NCBI GenBank assembly: GCA_016785225.1
Contig: JAFBJZ010000771.1
Location: 3,296,501 to 3,360,500 of the forward strand
Origin: Psettodes erumei
Lineage: Eukaryota > Chordata > Actinopteri > Pleuronectiformes > Psettodidae
DNA length: 64,000 nucleotides
Direction of reading: 5' to 3'
The position numbers were made by a program, and so were the translations under genes. Below the pieces are notes generated by a model. It did no database searches and was not told the origin of the DNA. It saw nothing but the letters and a program-made list of their open reading frames with translations. This document shows, one piece after another, positions 1 through 11,016 of this stretch (the stretch's first letter is position 1; each line of letters begins with the position of its first letter).

Positions 1-852
1 TATAGCAGTGTCCTGGGCCCGAAGTTAAGAGCCCTGAAACTGTAATTAGTCGTCTTATTTATGGTGCTTTACATCACCGCGCTATTTTTCTGCAGATTTG
101 TTTATTTCTCATCAGCTATTTCTTTTGTCTCTGTGACAAACTGGTTTGAAATGGGGCAAATGAGGGGCAATGAGGGGCAAAGTTGGGAAAAGGCTTTCAC
201 AACATTTAAATCAGAATCTGATGAGGGCCGCAGTTACCTATTATTTAAAGCGTTCTCATAGGTTTTCTTAGTTCTACGATAGTTTTGCGTATAAAATGTT
301 AAAAAAAAAAAAAAAGAAAAGAAAGTTGATTCCCCGCCGCTCACAGTGATGTTCGTGTCAACTCCTTTTTAAAGCATGAAAAGTTGAGATACGTGTTTGG
401 CATTTTTGCTTAAAAAATGATCAAGTTGATAATATAATTATCACAACAGCTGCTGACTGTGTTGTCAGTGAAATATTTCTAAGCGTTGGCTAGCATGACA
501 AATACTTCAGAAGTGATGGTGGCAGCAGACATTGGTTGGAGAAAGTATTTCCTAAGGGAGCAGCATTTCTGAGAGCCGAGCAGTGGTTGTTAAGTGACAG
601 ATTTCGAGATCGCTGTTCTGGAAGTCAAGTTTTCCTGGAAGGAGGCAGGGTGACGGTGACCCAGGCGTGGGGGGAGGCCGAGCCTTCAAGACTGGCCAGA
701 GGAAGATAAACAGGCTGCTCTGTATTGTTCTCCTGGTATCACTGAAAAGCTGTCAGCCTGACTGATTGAAGGCTGAGCCTCCCAAAATAGGCCCTGTGAG
801 GCCGGGCTGCCTTTCCCCTTCCACCCTGTTATAAATAACCCCTCTGTTAGTA

Positions 853-854
<2 letters not shown>

Positions 855-883
<29 letters not shown>
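855..883. repeat. (TG)n microsatellite
   Basis: An uninterrupted TG dinucleotide run of about 14 units is followed by a short G run. Confidence 0.95.
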
Positions 884-886
<3 letters not shown>

Positions 887-1271
887 GGGGGGGCAAGATA
901 GAAGGACATAAAGAAAGAAAGTGTTTGAGCAGAGAGACAGTGTGATCAGGTGGTCTTAGAGAGTGAAGCCACTGAAAACAATAACAGGAGGTCTGTGAGG
1001 ATTTAAGACAAACAGGGATACAGACCTGGTGGTCAAGACCCCCCCCCCCCTGCTGACCTCTTTAACACACACACACTGATTTTGGACCCCTTAATCTTGC
1101 CCGCTGTAAACGGGCCCTCCAATAGCATCTGTCCACCTCGTCCGTGTGTGCTCACGCCTATTGTTTGTGTGTGTCAGTGTTGTTTGGACACAGGCTTGTA
1201 AATGACCACCTGAGGGAATATCACTGGATCATTTGGACCATTTACTCCGCTCAACAGGTGTGCCTGGGCTC

Positions 1272-1301
1272 GGGGGTGGGGGTGGGGGTGGGGGGGGGGG
1301 G
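1272..1301 (+). repeat. G-tract array with quadruplex potential
   Basis: Three runs of five G separated by single T are followed by a longer G run. This satisfies the usual G-quadruplex pattern on the + strand with one-base loops. It lies about 7 kb upstream of the adamtsl4 start, and no gene is attached to it. Confidence 0.6.
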
Positions 1302-3228
1302 TGTAAATGTTTCCCATGCAAATATATGACACCACTGCAGCACGAGCGCACACGTAACAACACATAGCAAAAGCGTTAATGCAGCTAGGAGGGGGCGCAT
1401 TTGTCCGCGTGCCATGCCAGGGCAGCAACAATCAAACGAAAAAAAAAAAAATCTTTCTTTTAAATGTAAGACAGCGGCACGAAGTCGTCAGAAAGCTTTC
1501 TAGTCTCGCTCCAAAACCTCAGCCCACCCACACTGCCTGGCCTTAACGGTCCCGGCTCTTAATACCTCAACAACTCTGTCTCCATCTCTCTTCTTTTTTT
1601 TTTCCTCCTCTCTCTCTCTCTCACTCTTCTGGGTCCAGTAACTCAGCCCCGACTCAAACCCAAAAGATTTTCTGGGGTATGTTGCTCCTTATTTGATCTG
1701 GCTTCTCTCTTTAACCCGTCAGCCAGCCTCTGCTCTAATCCGCCGGTGCACAGTTCGCGCCTTTCATTTACGCATGTGCTCGCGCTTGGCCTTAGCTCCT
1801 TTTAAAAAAAGTAATGGATGCTCCGGCATGTGCACGCACTCACGCTGAGCTGGCGGCCGCGCAAGTCGCGCTCACAAAGACGCACAGATAACTCATAACT
1901 CAGCACAGTAGTGTACAGTCTCAGCTTGGCCTCAGCCCGCTCCCAAGTATGTCTGCAATGCTCAACACACTGCTGACCTGATTTTCTGTCCGGCTCTCAG
2001 TCGGAGCAGGACACCTCGATGAGAAGAGGGAGCAGACGGAGGTCAGAGGAAAAAGCGTTCTCCAAACCAAAAGCCTCTGTGAAAGAGTCATTTAGTTTAT
2101 TGTTCTAGCCGACCTGTTGAATCGCTCTCAGGAGGGAGGAGTTTATGGGTTCAGGAGGAGGTCAGAGGTCATGTTGACTCTAGGCCCGGCTTTGTCAGCG
2201 AGGAGAATAAAGCAACCCCTTCATAAATTTACTAACATTTACATTTGCCATTCTCCTCCTGCAGCAGCAGCTTACTGTAATTTCTTCTTATTCCTTTTTT
2301 ATATGAGGAGCAAAGGAAGGCCCCGAGGCAAGCATCAGTTTTGAATTTGCTTGCATGACTTTCTGCCAATCCATGTGGAAGACGCCCATGCTCTGATATC
2401 CCATACTGCTGCTGGTGTTGTTTTAAATCTTATGAGACGCAAAAGACCAAAGGCAGACTAAAGAAATCAAGGGGCAGTGAGGAAAACCTGAGGCTGGGCC
2501 ATAAATCAAACAGACTTAAAGACTTCCAAGTTGAATTGACTTCCAAGATTAGCTGATTTAGTTTTACTTATGTAACAAAAAAGCAACATTTTGGACGTGA
2601 GCGAAGTCTAAATGAAGTGATATTTACAGGAAAAACGCAAGCATGGTCATCTATCACTGCACAATCATTAAATAAATAATATTAAAGATGACATTTACTG
2701 CAGAAAGTTGATTCAAGTCAATTCCTTCTCATAAAATTTGACAGTAGATGAAGTAATTGCGCTGCTTCTCTTCCAACAGTGCCGAAGCTGTCACTGAAGC
2801 TCGATTTTTACCAGAAGTTTGTTCATTCAGAAATTCAGCCCTATACGATCCAACGCGCTTGTAACATGTCCAGTGCACGTTGTGTAAACTTTCACTCCCT
2901 TCTCCCCGTCTCTGTGTGCTCTGCAGATACCACCGAAGGCTTTGGGGAGTAAGAGGAGGAGAAGCTGACCCAAGACGTTGACCTCAGGTTGTTTTCAAGA
3001 TTCCAGCTTTTGGAGGGTAACCGAAAACCTCAGCTGAGGGAAGGAGAGATGGAGCGGTCAGTTCATACGAGGCTAAAGGAGGGGAGGCTGCTGCAGAGCA
3101 TGGCCAGGTCGTTTGAAATGTTGGGGGGGGGGGCGAAACGTGGCTATTTCGTAACTGTTGCTGTGTATCTTAGAGGTGTCGTTATTCATTTTCAACCTCT
3201 CTGAACTGCAGTATGTACGGCAGAGACT

Positions 3229-3432
3229 TTAGGGTTAGGGTTAGGGTTAGGGGTTAGGGTTAGGGTTAGGGTTAGGGGTTAGGGGTTAGGGTTACGGTTA
3301 GGGTTAGGGATTAGGATTAGGGCTAGGAGAGGAAGAAAAAGGAAAAGTGTGACTGCCATAGGCAGTCATTTTTTTTTTTTTAGGGTTAGGGTTAGGGTTA
3401 GGGGGTTAGGGTTAGAGTAGGGTTAGGGTTAG
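3229..3432 (+). repeat. Interstitial telomeric repeat, two tracts
   Basis: TTAGGG units, some with an extra G or single-base changes, occupy about 3229-3327 and resume at 3381-3432. Between them lie roughly 50 bases of purine-rich sequence, a perfect 8-bp inverted repeat (3350-3357 against 3361-3368) and a T run. TTAGGG is the vertebrate telomere unit. Being far from a chromosome end in this window, it is an interstitial copy, or possibly part of a degraded repeat family that carries GGGTTA-like units. Confidence 0.85.
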
Positions 3433-3654
3433 TTGCATCATGCCAGCTGACCCAGCTGTGTGCGTTCGAAGTCAACTAAAAAAAAAAATCCTATTAGTAC
3501 TGAGACATAATGTGTTTAGATTACAGCTACAATACAGATGGATGAAAATATTACTTAAGGAGAATTTAACTCAAGCTGGTGGCCCTTTAAATGAAAGCAA
3601 TAGCTTGACGTTTGAGGAAACACACACAATGGCTTTCTTGCCAAGAATTACTTG

Positions 3655-3815
3655 GTCCAATCCAATTTTATAGCACCAGCTCACAGCATACATTACCTCA
3701 AGGTACTTTACAGAGTCAGGTCGAGTCCTCACATTGTTACAGAGAGGAAGCCCGACGGCTCCCACAGTGAGCAAGCGCTTTAGGACAGCGGAGAGGAAAA
3801 AAAACCTCCCTTCAA
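3655..3815. repeat. Probable fragment of a dispersed teleost repeat
   Basis: The segment reads as a diverged copy of a common fish repeat. Its marks are an AATTTTATA-type start, then a 'CTCAAGGTACTTTA' block, then an A-rich stretch with 'AAAACCTCCCTT'. The order of these blocks matches what I remember of that family. No terminal repeats or target-site duplications were identified. Confidence 0.4.
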
Positions 3816-5499
3816 TGACACCGATGCCCCTCTCACATCCGTAGGGTAAATATGAAGAGCTGAGCTAAATTTATCCAAGAGTTTGGTTTGTCTGTTTTCT
3901 TCACAGAACCGCAAGCTGAGCTGCAGACCTGCGAGGACCACGATGACCCGTCACATCTCTCCTCAGCGACCAGGGTCTCCGCGGCCGAGCGGGGCAGGAA
4001 TTCACCGTCAGCGGCAGTTAATTGAGACGCGGTTCGGCGATACAACGCGCAGTGGTCTACGAGCAATCGACCGTGAACATACCGAAGCAGTTATTATTAC
4101 CCATCTGCGTTGTTCCGCTCTATCTCCTGTGGCCTAGTGTCTCCTGTGCCAAGTCGTACCATACATGCCCCGCTCGCACAGACATAAATCTCGTTGTTTG
4201 TTGTTGTTGTGTGTACATATGTGGCCCAGTGGCTTCTCTGAATGGGCAACAATTGCTCTTTGTGTGAATAATTGGAACAAGGTTATTTCAGCAGCATCGT
4301 CAGCCAATTAGGGCCTAACTGAGCCGAACCTCTCCTCTCCGCCTCTCGCGTCCTTGTCTCGCCACCGACGACCGCGACTCCTCATCGGAGCGCTCCACCC
4401 ACCTGACCGTCTTATCTACCTCTTTTCTAGTTTCTCTCAGTGATTTTTTTTTCCATCAGAGGTCTGTCGACAGCTCCCATGTGGATCTGCGCTTCTGGAT
4501 TCTCAGAAGCCGATTTCGTACTTAAAAGGTTTTTAGTGGAAAAATATCTCTTTGCCACTTCCAGACCGCACTGTAAAGATGTCAGTCGTTTTCTTCTCTG
4601 GCTCTCTGTGCCCGTTTTTCAGAGCACACACGCCCGGCTTTGATCCGGACCCTGGCGCAGGATTGGTGGAATGGAGCAAATATTGACTCCGTCCGAGCCA
4701 GACAAATCACTCCCCCTCCTTGCGTTCTTTCTCTTTCACTCTCCTTTTACACTTGCTCAGTTCCCGTCTAATCTGCCATTACCTCTTTCTCTCGAATTCC
4801 CTTTCATCCCCCCCTTTCTGCTGCAGCCTTTCTTTTCACTGCCTTTGTGTCCCCGTCTGTCAGTCTCTCTCTCTCTCTCTACCCTTCTCCAGGCTTCTCA
4901 GGCTTTCGGTACTTTTAGGTCAGGCTTGTCCTCCTCCTCTCAGCTGAATTAGGTGCCCTCACAGAGATCGGTCCCCTGGGTTTAGAATCTCAGCGCAAAG
5001 CTCGTTTGGATTTCACAGCGCCCGACTCGTACGGCGTGCTGCAGCCTCGAGCCTGGGGCATGCTCCTGCATCTCCGCGAGTCCGCAAACACGCGCGGGCA
5101 AAGTGTGAAGGCTTTCATGGAGGCATGAGCTAACATACCTTCGCGTGATGTTGAACATGTGCTGCAGCTTCGCTGTCAAAACATCAAGTCATGGAGAACC
5201 TTCTCCAACCTTATTTTTGTAATCATCTCTCTCTCTCTGTATGCGAGTTTGAACTGAGCTTTTCTGTCATCATTACTGGAACAGAATGAACAGAGATGGT
5301 CTGTGGTCTGAAAATGGCAAACGATAACCATCAGACAGGTCTCTGCGCTCGACCCGTCTCTCTGACCTACTTGAGTCACGTCGCAGGAGGCAGCCTGAAG
5401 GGGTCAACGCTGAACCCTGTCCCTCTGGAGAAGCCTGGAGGCCTCATTAACTTTAACAGTAATAGGGTCGCGGGCCGACTGCGTCTGGGCCTGAGGCTG

Positions 5500-5501
<2 letters not shown>

Positions 5502-5531
<30 letters not shown>
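5502..5531. repeat. (TG)n microsatellite
   Basis: A pure TG run of about 15 units within upstream intergenic DNA. Confidence 0.95.
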
Positions 5532-5532
<1 letters not shown>

Positions 5533-5683
5533 TCCTGGAGGCAGGGTGTGTGTGCATCTGCAAGAAGTTTTTCGGGTGATTTATCACCCCCACAGGGCCC
5601 CGCTACTCTGATCTACAGTGTTGTTACTCAGATCAGTCATCCGAGACAAATAACAGATCTACTGCTTATATACGGACCTCCCT

Positions 5684-5685
<2 letters not shown>

Positions 5686-5737
<52 letters not shown>
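5686..5737. repeat. (AC)n microsatellite
   Basis: A pure AC run of about 26 units, one of the longest uninterrupted ones in the window. Confidence 0.95.
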
Positions 5738-5740
<3 letters not shown>

Positions 5741-7431
5741 TGTGTGCTGTGGTCTCGAGCTGATACAGACATTTTGCTAATCAGAGTTTTGTGGTTGGTG
5801 GTGCATGTCAGCAGGCCAACATAGTTATTGCTTCCCATGGATCCACAGAAGGAGAGATAGGGAAAGAAAGAGGCAGATAGAGAGAACGAGGGAGGGAGGA
5901 GGGGAGCAGAGGGCTGTAAGTGGTCACGAACCACTGGTGGCCATGGCAATGACCTCTGGCTAATTGCAGTTAGTGATAGACACGCAGCTTAGAAGTACAG
6001 AGATATCCATTTCACAAATCATGCGCGAAACACGCCCTAAGCTGCTGCATATGTGTCTACGCATGTGCATTACCCTCTGGAATCTACCCTTTTCATTCTG
6101 GGTACGCCTTTAACATTAGCTTTTTTTATTTTAACAGATCAGATCTTAAGCTCGCTCTGTAATGTGGTTAAGTCTTCAGTTGTTGGCTCGCAGTGGGCTT
6201 TGAAGTCGCTAATCTCCGTCACCATCGCTGCGCCCATGTTGCGGGACGCCCGTCCAAGAAAAGCAGCGGCCCGGCCCTGGGACATCTCACTGCCCTGGGT
6301 GTGTTATTACTGTATGTGTTAGAGCCATAACTCACTGCGTGCACCCGCCTTCCCTTCCACTCGTCGTCCGTCTCTCTCTCTCTCTCCCTCTCACACATTT
6401 CCACCATCTCGCCTCTTCCTCTCAGTGGCAGCAGGGTGGGAAATGTGGAAAAAAAAAGAGTTTCAAAACTCTGGAAGCGCTGTCGTGTCAATGAGCGGGG
6501 CTCCGATCCCCCGGAGGATCAGTAGTAAACATTGTTTTTAGTATCACATTAGTGTTACTGTCCCTCCCCTTCTCCCTCATTTTCGCCTTTACTCTCATGC
6601 GCATGGTTTCTTTATCGGCCCCGTGTCGACTCTCTCCTCTTTCTCTTTTTATTCTTTAACTAATTATGAAGCTGTTGACGGTTTTTATCAGTGTGTCATG
6701 CATGCCTCTGTGCCTCGAGGGCCTGAAGAGACACCCCAAATTAAAACAAACCAGATCGAGACTACGCCACATACATTTTTATACAAGTCTAAAAGTAGGG
6801 ATTTAAAAAAAAAAAAAAAACAACTAATCACACGATTAATATAAATGACTTTGAATCGGTCAGTCACGTTATTTACTGGAATCTAAATCTTGCCTACTTT
6901 TTTTTCATTTTTTGAGACATAGCAAACTAAAACACATCAAAATTAAGTAACCACTTCAGATTTTTTGTCATTTGTCAACAAGAAGATATCCTGTTTTTAA
7001 AAACTGACACTCTCAATTCAGCACAGAAGAAAATGGGACTTTTCTCACGCAGTCTAGTTTCCTCTGTAATGTGATTGACTCTGTCAGCCTGACTGGACAG
7101 CAGATGAATACCAGTTCCAATCGTGCAACTAAGGATCTCTGTGATAAATGTGACAGGGAAGACTTGCATCCCTGTGCGTGACCTCGTCTTCTGTTGTCAC
7201 CAAAAGTCTTTTCAAACCATTTCCCGTCATACGTCGCAAAATCACGGCCTCCGTGGAGCCTTTTTCATTTACCCCCCCCACATCCGTGTTACTCTGTCCA
7301 TCCCCTGTGGGCTGTTTGGCCGGCGTGTACATTTTTACAAAACTGACAGAGTGGGAAGGTTGATGAATTACGTCCAAATAAACATTGTGTAAACAAGTTG
7401 GCATCAAGCAGTTTTCACATCTGCGTCAGAC

Positions 7432-7457
7432 CACACACACACACACACACACACACA
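7432..7457. repeat. (CA)n microsatellite
   Basis: A CA run of about 13 units, in the region upstream of adamtsl4. Confidence 0.9.
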
Positions 7458-7969
7458 TTTATACACATCCACAGAGACATCACTCCTGCTCAGAAGTGGC
7501 ATGTCTCATGGGTGCACTTATCTGAGTTCCAAATTGGTGAAGCATGTCTGGTTTCAAGGGTTTGACTGTGATTAAACACTTATGAGAGAACACAGCCGTG
7601 TTTATATCGTTCAAAAAATATATATCTTTTGCATCGCAAGTACATGCTGACAGTGAGTCAACAGCTATATTTCATCCAGGCAGAACTGAACAAAAAATAA
7701 TAATAATTTTCCACTTTGAACTTGTCTCTTTTGATGTTGTTATGGAGAGATTAGTGTTTGTTTTGGCACAATAGTAAGTGCATAATGCTTTGTACCTCCC
7801 TGACAAAGTGTCCCTGCCGCAGAGGTTGCCAGCTCAGGCCTGTTTCCGTCAATGAGCAGATCATTGCCACTGATCAGTGTGACCTAGTACAATGGAGCAT
7901 TCTTATGTTGGATTGTGCAACTAAGAAAGCGGCTCTGAGAGTTATTATAGCTTAGTCAGGGCCCATATT

Positions 7970-7970
<1 letters not shown>

Positions 7971-8031
<61 letters not shown>

Positions 8032-8041
8032 CGTGTGCGTG
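7971..8041. repeat. (TG)n with terminal CG interruptions
   Basis: About 27 TG units end in a mixed TG/CG alternating stretch. Alternating purine-pyrimidine sequence of this length can adopt Z-DNA. It lies about 140 bp upstream of the TATA-like motif and 480 bp upstream of the adamtsl4 start codon. Confidence 0.95.
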
Positions 8042-8178
8042 TCTCAGTGACTGTATGGCTTATGCATGTGAAAGGGAGAGAGAGGGAGAGAGTTGTGTAA
8101 TCTGTCCATTTTGTGTCTCCTGCCCCCCCCTCTCTCCCTCCCTCTCTCCCCTGCCCCCTGGCTGCCGTCACACCAGTT

Positions 8179-8186
8179 TATAATAA
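8179..8186 (+). promoter_or_regulatory. TATA-like motif, possible adamtsl4 core promoter
   Basis: The octamer TATAATAA sits about 340 bp upstream of the adamtsl4 start codon and just ahead of a purine-rich leader. Its placement would allow transcription to start near 8,210. The motif alone is weak evidence and the true start site could differ. Confidence 0.25.
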
Positions 8187-8209
8187 GGACCCAGAAAAGA
8201 AAAAAAAAA

Positions 8210-8242
8210 GTTGTCGAGCGAAAGGGACTGAAAGAGAGAGGC

Positions 8243-8279
<37 letters not shown>

Positions 8280-8523
8280 GGAAAACGGAACCCGTCCCAC
8301 TCTCCCAAAAATCACAGGGAGTGACTGTGACAGGAGGAAGGGGACAGAAAGTGAGCGCGGAGCAGAGGAAGAAAGCGGAGCAGAAGGAGAAGACCTCTCG
8401 GGACCTCGTCGCGTTGCTTCAAAGGATTGCGCGCACCGGGGAACGGACCGCTGCTCCGGACTCATCATCAATATCTGCGATCGGGAGCGGGAGTGAGAAC
8501 TGCTGCGGGACTCTCGGAGGAGC
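8210..8523 (+). other. adamtsl4: Putative adamtsl4 5' untranslated leader
   Basis: Sequence from the TATA-like motif to the start codon has no intron signal before the first coding exon. It contains a GA-rich microsatellite-like block (8231-8280). An in-frame stop TGA at 8494-8496, ten codons ahead of the ATG, shows that the coding frame does not extend further upstream. The 5' limit is inferred, not seen. Confidence 0.4.
8231..8280. repeat. GA-rich microsatellite in the adamtsl4 leader
   Basis: Imperfect then perfect GA dinucleotides make a polypurine strand of about 50 bases. Polypurine tracts of this kind can form triplex DNA and are often variable in length. Confidence 0.9.
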
Positions 8524-8546
8524 ATGCGGCTCGGTTTGCTATTCAG
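8524..8546 (+). CDS. adamtsl4: adamtsl4 coding exon 1
   Basis: Residues 1-7 and two bases of codon 8. ATG has A at -3. The donor AG|GTAAAA fits consensus. With exon 2 it makes a hydrophobic secretion signal. Confidence 0.82.
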
Positions 8547-10977
8547 GTAAAACTTTGGACTTCACGCGGCTGCAACCTGTTGCCTCTCTCTCTCTCTCTC
8601 TCATTCTGCTTGTAAACAGCAGCACATTGGGGTCCGCATCCTCCTTCGTGATTGAAAGGGGGGTGTTTGTGGCCAAATTTTGGCTTTCTTTGGTTCCTTG
8701 TTGCGCACGGGGCGCCGCGCAGGATGATATATGATTGGAATTTACCCGAAGGCGCCGGGGTTTAGGTTTAGAGTCGTCGCTTTCTCCTCCGCGCAGTTTT
8801 TTTTTTTTTTTAAATGTGAGATTTCCACCCCTGTTGCATATCTCTCTCTCCCTCTCTCTCCCTCTCTCTCTCCTCTTGTCCCCGCGGCTCCAAGTTTATT
8901 CTACAATGTGCCACTGTAGCGGCCGGGGAAACGTGGATACGGGTAGGGGGTCGTTACTTCGGCCTGAGCGGCTCTGTTGTGCCGGGCTGTGCGGGACCTT
9001 TGTCTGTGTTTTTCGGGGGGTAATTGTGTAGTCCGGTGTGGGGAAGCTTCCAGAGACCACGGCGGTGCACCACACTGGGGAGAAGGGACCAATTACTCTG
9101 ACTGCATGTGGCTTGCGGACTGGTGATTGCGGTGATTTGGTTTGGTTCTCGTGGCGAGCGCTGAAGTGTCCGTCGTTGCGAGTCGTTTAGTATCGTGTTC
9201 AGGGCTATTTTTCCTGGCAGACGCAGAGATGGTATTCCACTTGTTTCCAGTGCACTTGTGTGGAGATGGCCGCGATAATTATAGACCAACCAGCTGATTT
9301 AAGACATTTCTTGAGACAAGTTGTTGAAACAAGTGTGTTTTTTTGATGTTCCCTTTGGAAAAATAAGACTTAAAAGACTCCATAATCAAATAAACTACCT
9401 TCTCAGACGGTCTGCCTGTATATTGCACAGTCCACGGTGAGTCAACATGCTTCCCAAAGTAGTGTCATGTCAAATTTAAGGACACTAAACCCAAATTAAA
9501 GGAGAAAGTCAACACCATCCCAAACCATAAACCACCGTGCTTGAACATCAGACCGCAAATAAAACGTACCTTACAGCACAGGATGATTTGGGATGTTGTG
9601 ACTGCTTTGTGAATGCGGTTGTGCGCGTGTGTGTTAAAACCACATCCTCAGGGTGTGTACAGGCCCGGAGAGGCACGCAGAGGGAAAACATGCTTGCTGT
9701 TTAAACCCATTAGTTTGTTAGCACCTCCCGGGTTTCCACAGATTGATTGAGATGTTTGCCTGTGAACCCTGAAGGGAAAGAGAAACTTTTGTTCACCTCC
9801 CCCCCACCCTTGAGCCCACACGCCACCTGTAGTGGGGAAAGAAAGTGGCGTAATTGGCTGCTAAAGCACAGTTTGGTCAGTGGAACATTTGATAAGGTGT
9901 TCCACTCTGTTTTTAAATGAATACATGATGGGGGGTGGGGGTTGAAGAAAGTTGATGGATCAGTGGACAGAGAATAATGGAAGTCTGTGTGAGTTCACAG
10001 CGAATTTAACGTATAGATCATGGAGCGGTTCTGTTCTTTATGAAAGAGCTCATTCAACCTGCTGATGTATAAAATCCTCTGTATCTGTCACGCTCTCTTC
10101 TTCATCCCTCCAGGCTCTATGTGCTGTGGGGCTTTGTGGGGGTCACGACCTCCGTGACCAAGGCCGCCAAAAGGAAGGTGAGTCATTAGCTCATACTGAG
10201 CCTCATCCGCAGACAATGGCGTCAGTATATACGCGTGGAATGTGATCGTAATTAAAGGACAGATTCGTATCTTTTTTTCAAAAAATCGGTCTTAAAACAG
10301 CGCTCGCATGTCCACGCTGAAAGAGCTACGGGTCACCGTTTTTTTTCTTCTCAACATGATTCGAGCCAATGAGATAGGGGAACGAGAGCCACATTCCTCG
10401 TTCTGTGCGAAAAGGCAGCCAGAACCGAATTGTTTCTTTACCAGTCAAATCAAATTGGTATTTTCCAGGGACCCAGTGTGTTTTAGTTGGAAATTCACCC
10501 TTTGAGTTTCGTCCGTCTCAGAAAAGCCAGGAATTCACTGTTTGCAGTGTCAACTCGACAGGTGCTGACATGCCAACAGCAATTTGTTTTCTGCTGCCGC
10601 CGAGTGACCATGATAGCAATTATGGTGACTAATAACTCGATGTACGCGTGAGCGTGCGAGCATTGTTATGAGACAGGCCTGAAAACGCCAAGCTGAATGT
10701 TCAAAGCTTGCTCGCGGCTGGCGAGGGCCCACAGTAGCACCGGTAACACCATTTTCCGAACAACAACAACGACAAAAAGAAATACGTGCGGACCCGGAAT
10801 TTCAACCTGCACGTGACTGGTTCGGCCCTGGTGTTTCAGTGTCGCAGGAGTTTAACCAGTAGCTCCAGAGGTCGGCGGCGGCTGCTGCAGGGTCACTGCA
10901 CGGAGCTCATTAATGGCCCCAGTTATGTGGCAGCTGTGTGTTTGATGTCACTCATCACGACAGACCACACCTCCCCT

Positions 10978-11016
<39 letters not shown>

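Larger units (their letters stand above)
1..8160. other. Upstream intergenic region, no supportable gene
   Basis: No open frame here resembles a known protein, and the longer frames are low-complexity or run through CA/TG repeats. The stretch holds simple repeats, a G-rich tract near 1.27 kb, telomere-like repeats at 3.2-3.4 kb and a probable dispersed-repeat fragment near 3.7 kb. An upstream non-coding exon or enhancer of adamtsl4 could lie here, but nothing in the sequence identifies one. Confidence 0.6.

Noticed and set aside
5296..5763. 155-codon open frame near 5.3 kb
   Set aside because: About a third of it is translated TG and CA repeat. The remainder resembles no protein I know.
8093..8734. 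213-codon open frame over the adamtsl4 leader
   Set aside because: Its composition is dominated by GA repeat translation (Arg/Glu runs), it crosses the exon 1 donor, and the real start codon is in another frame.
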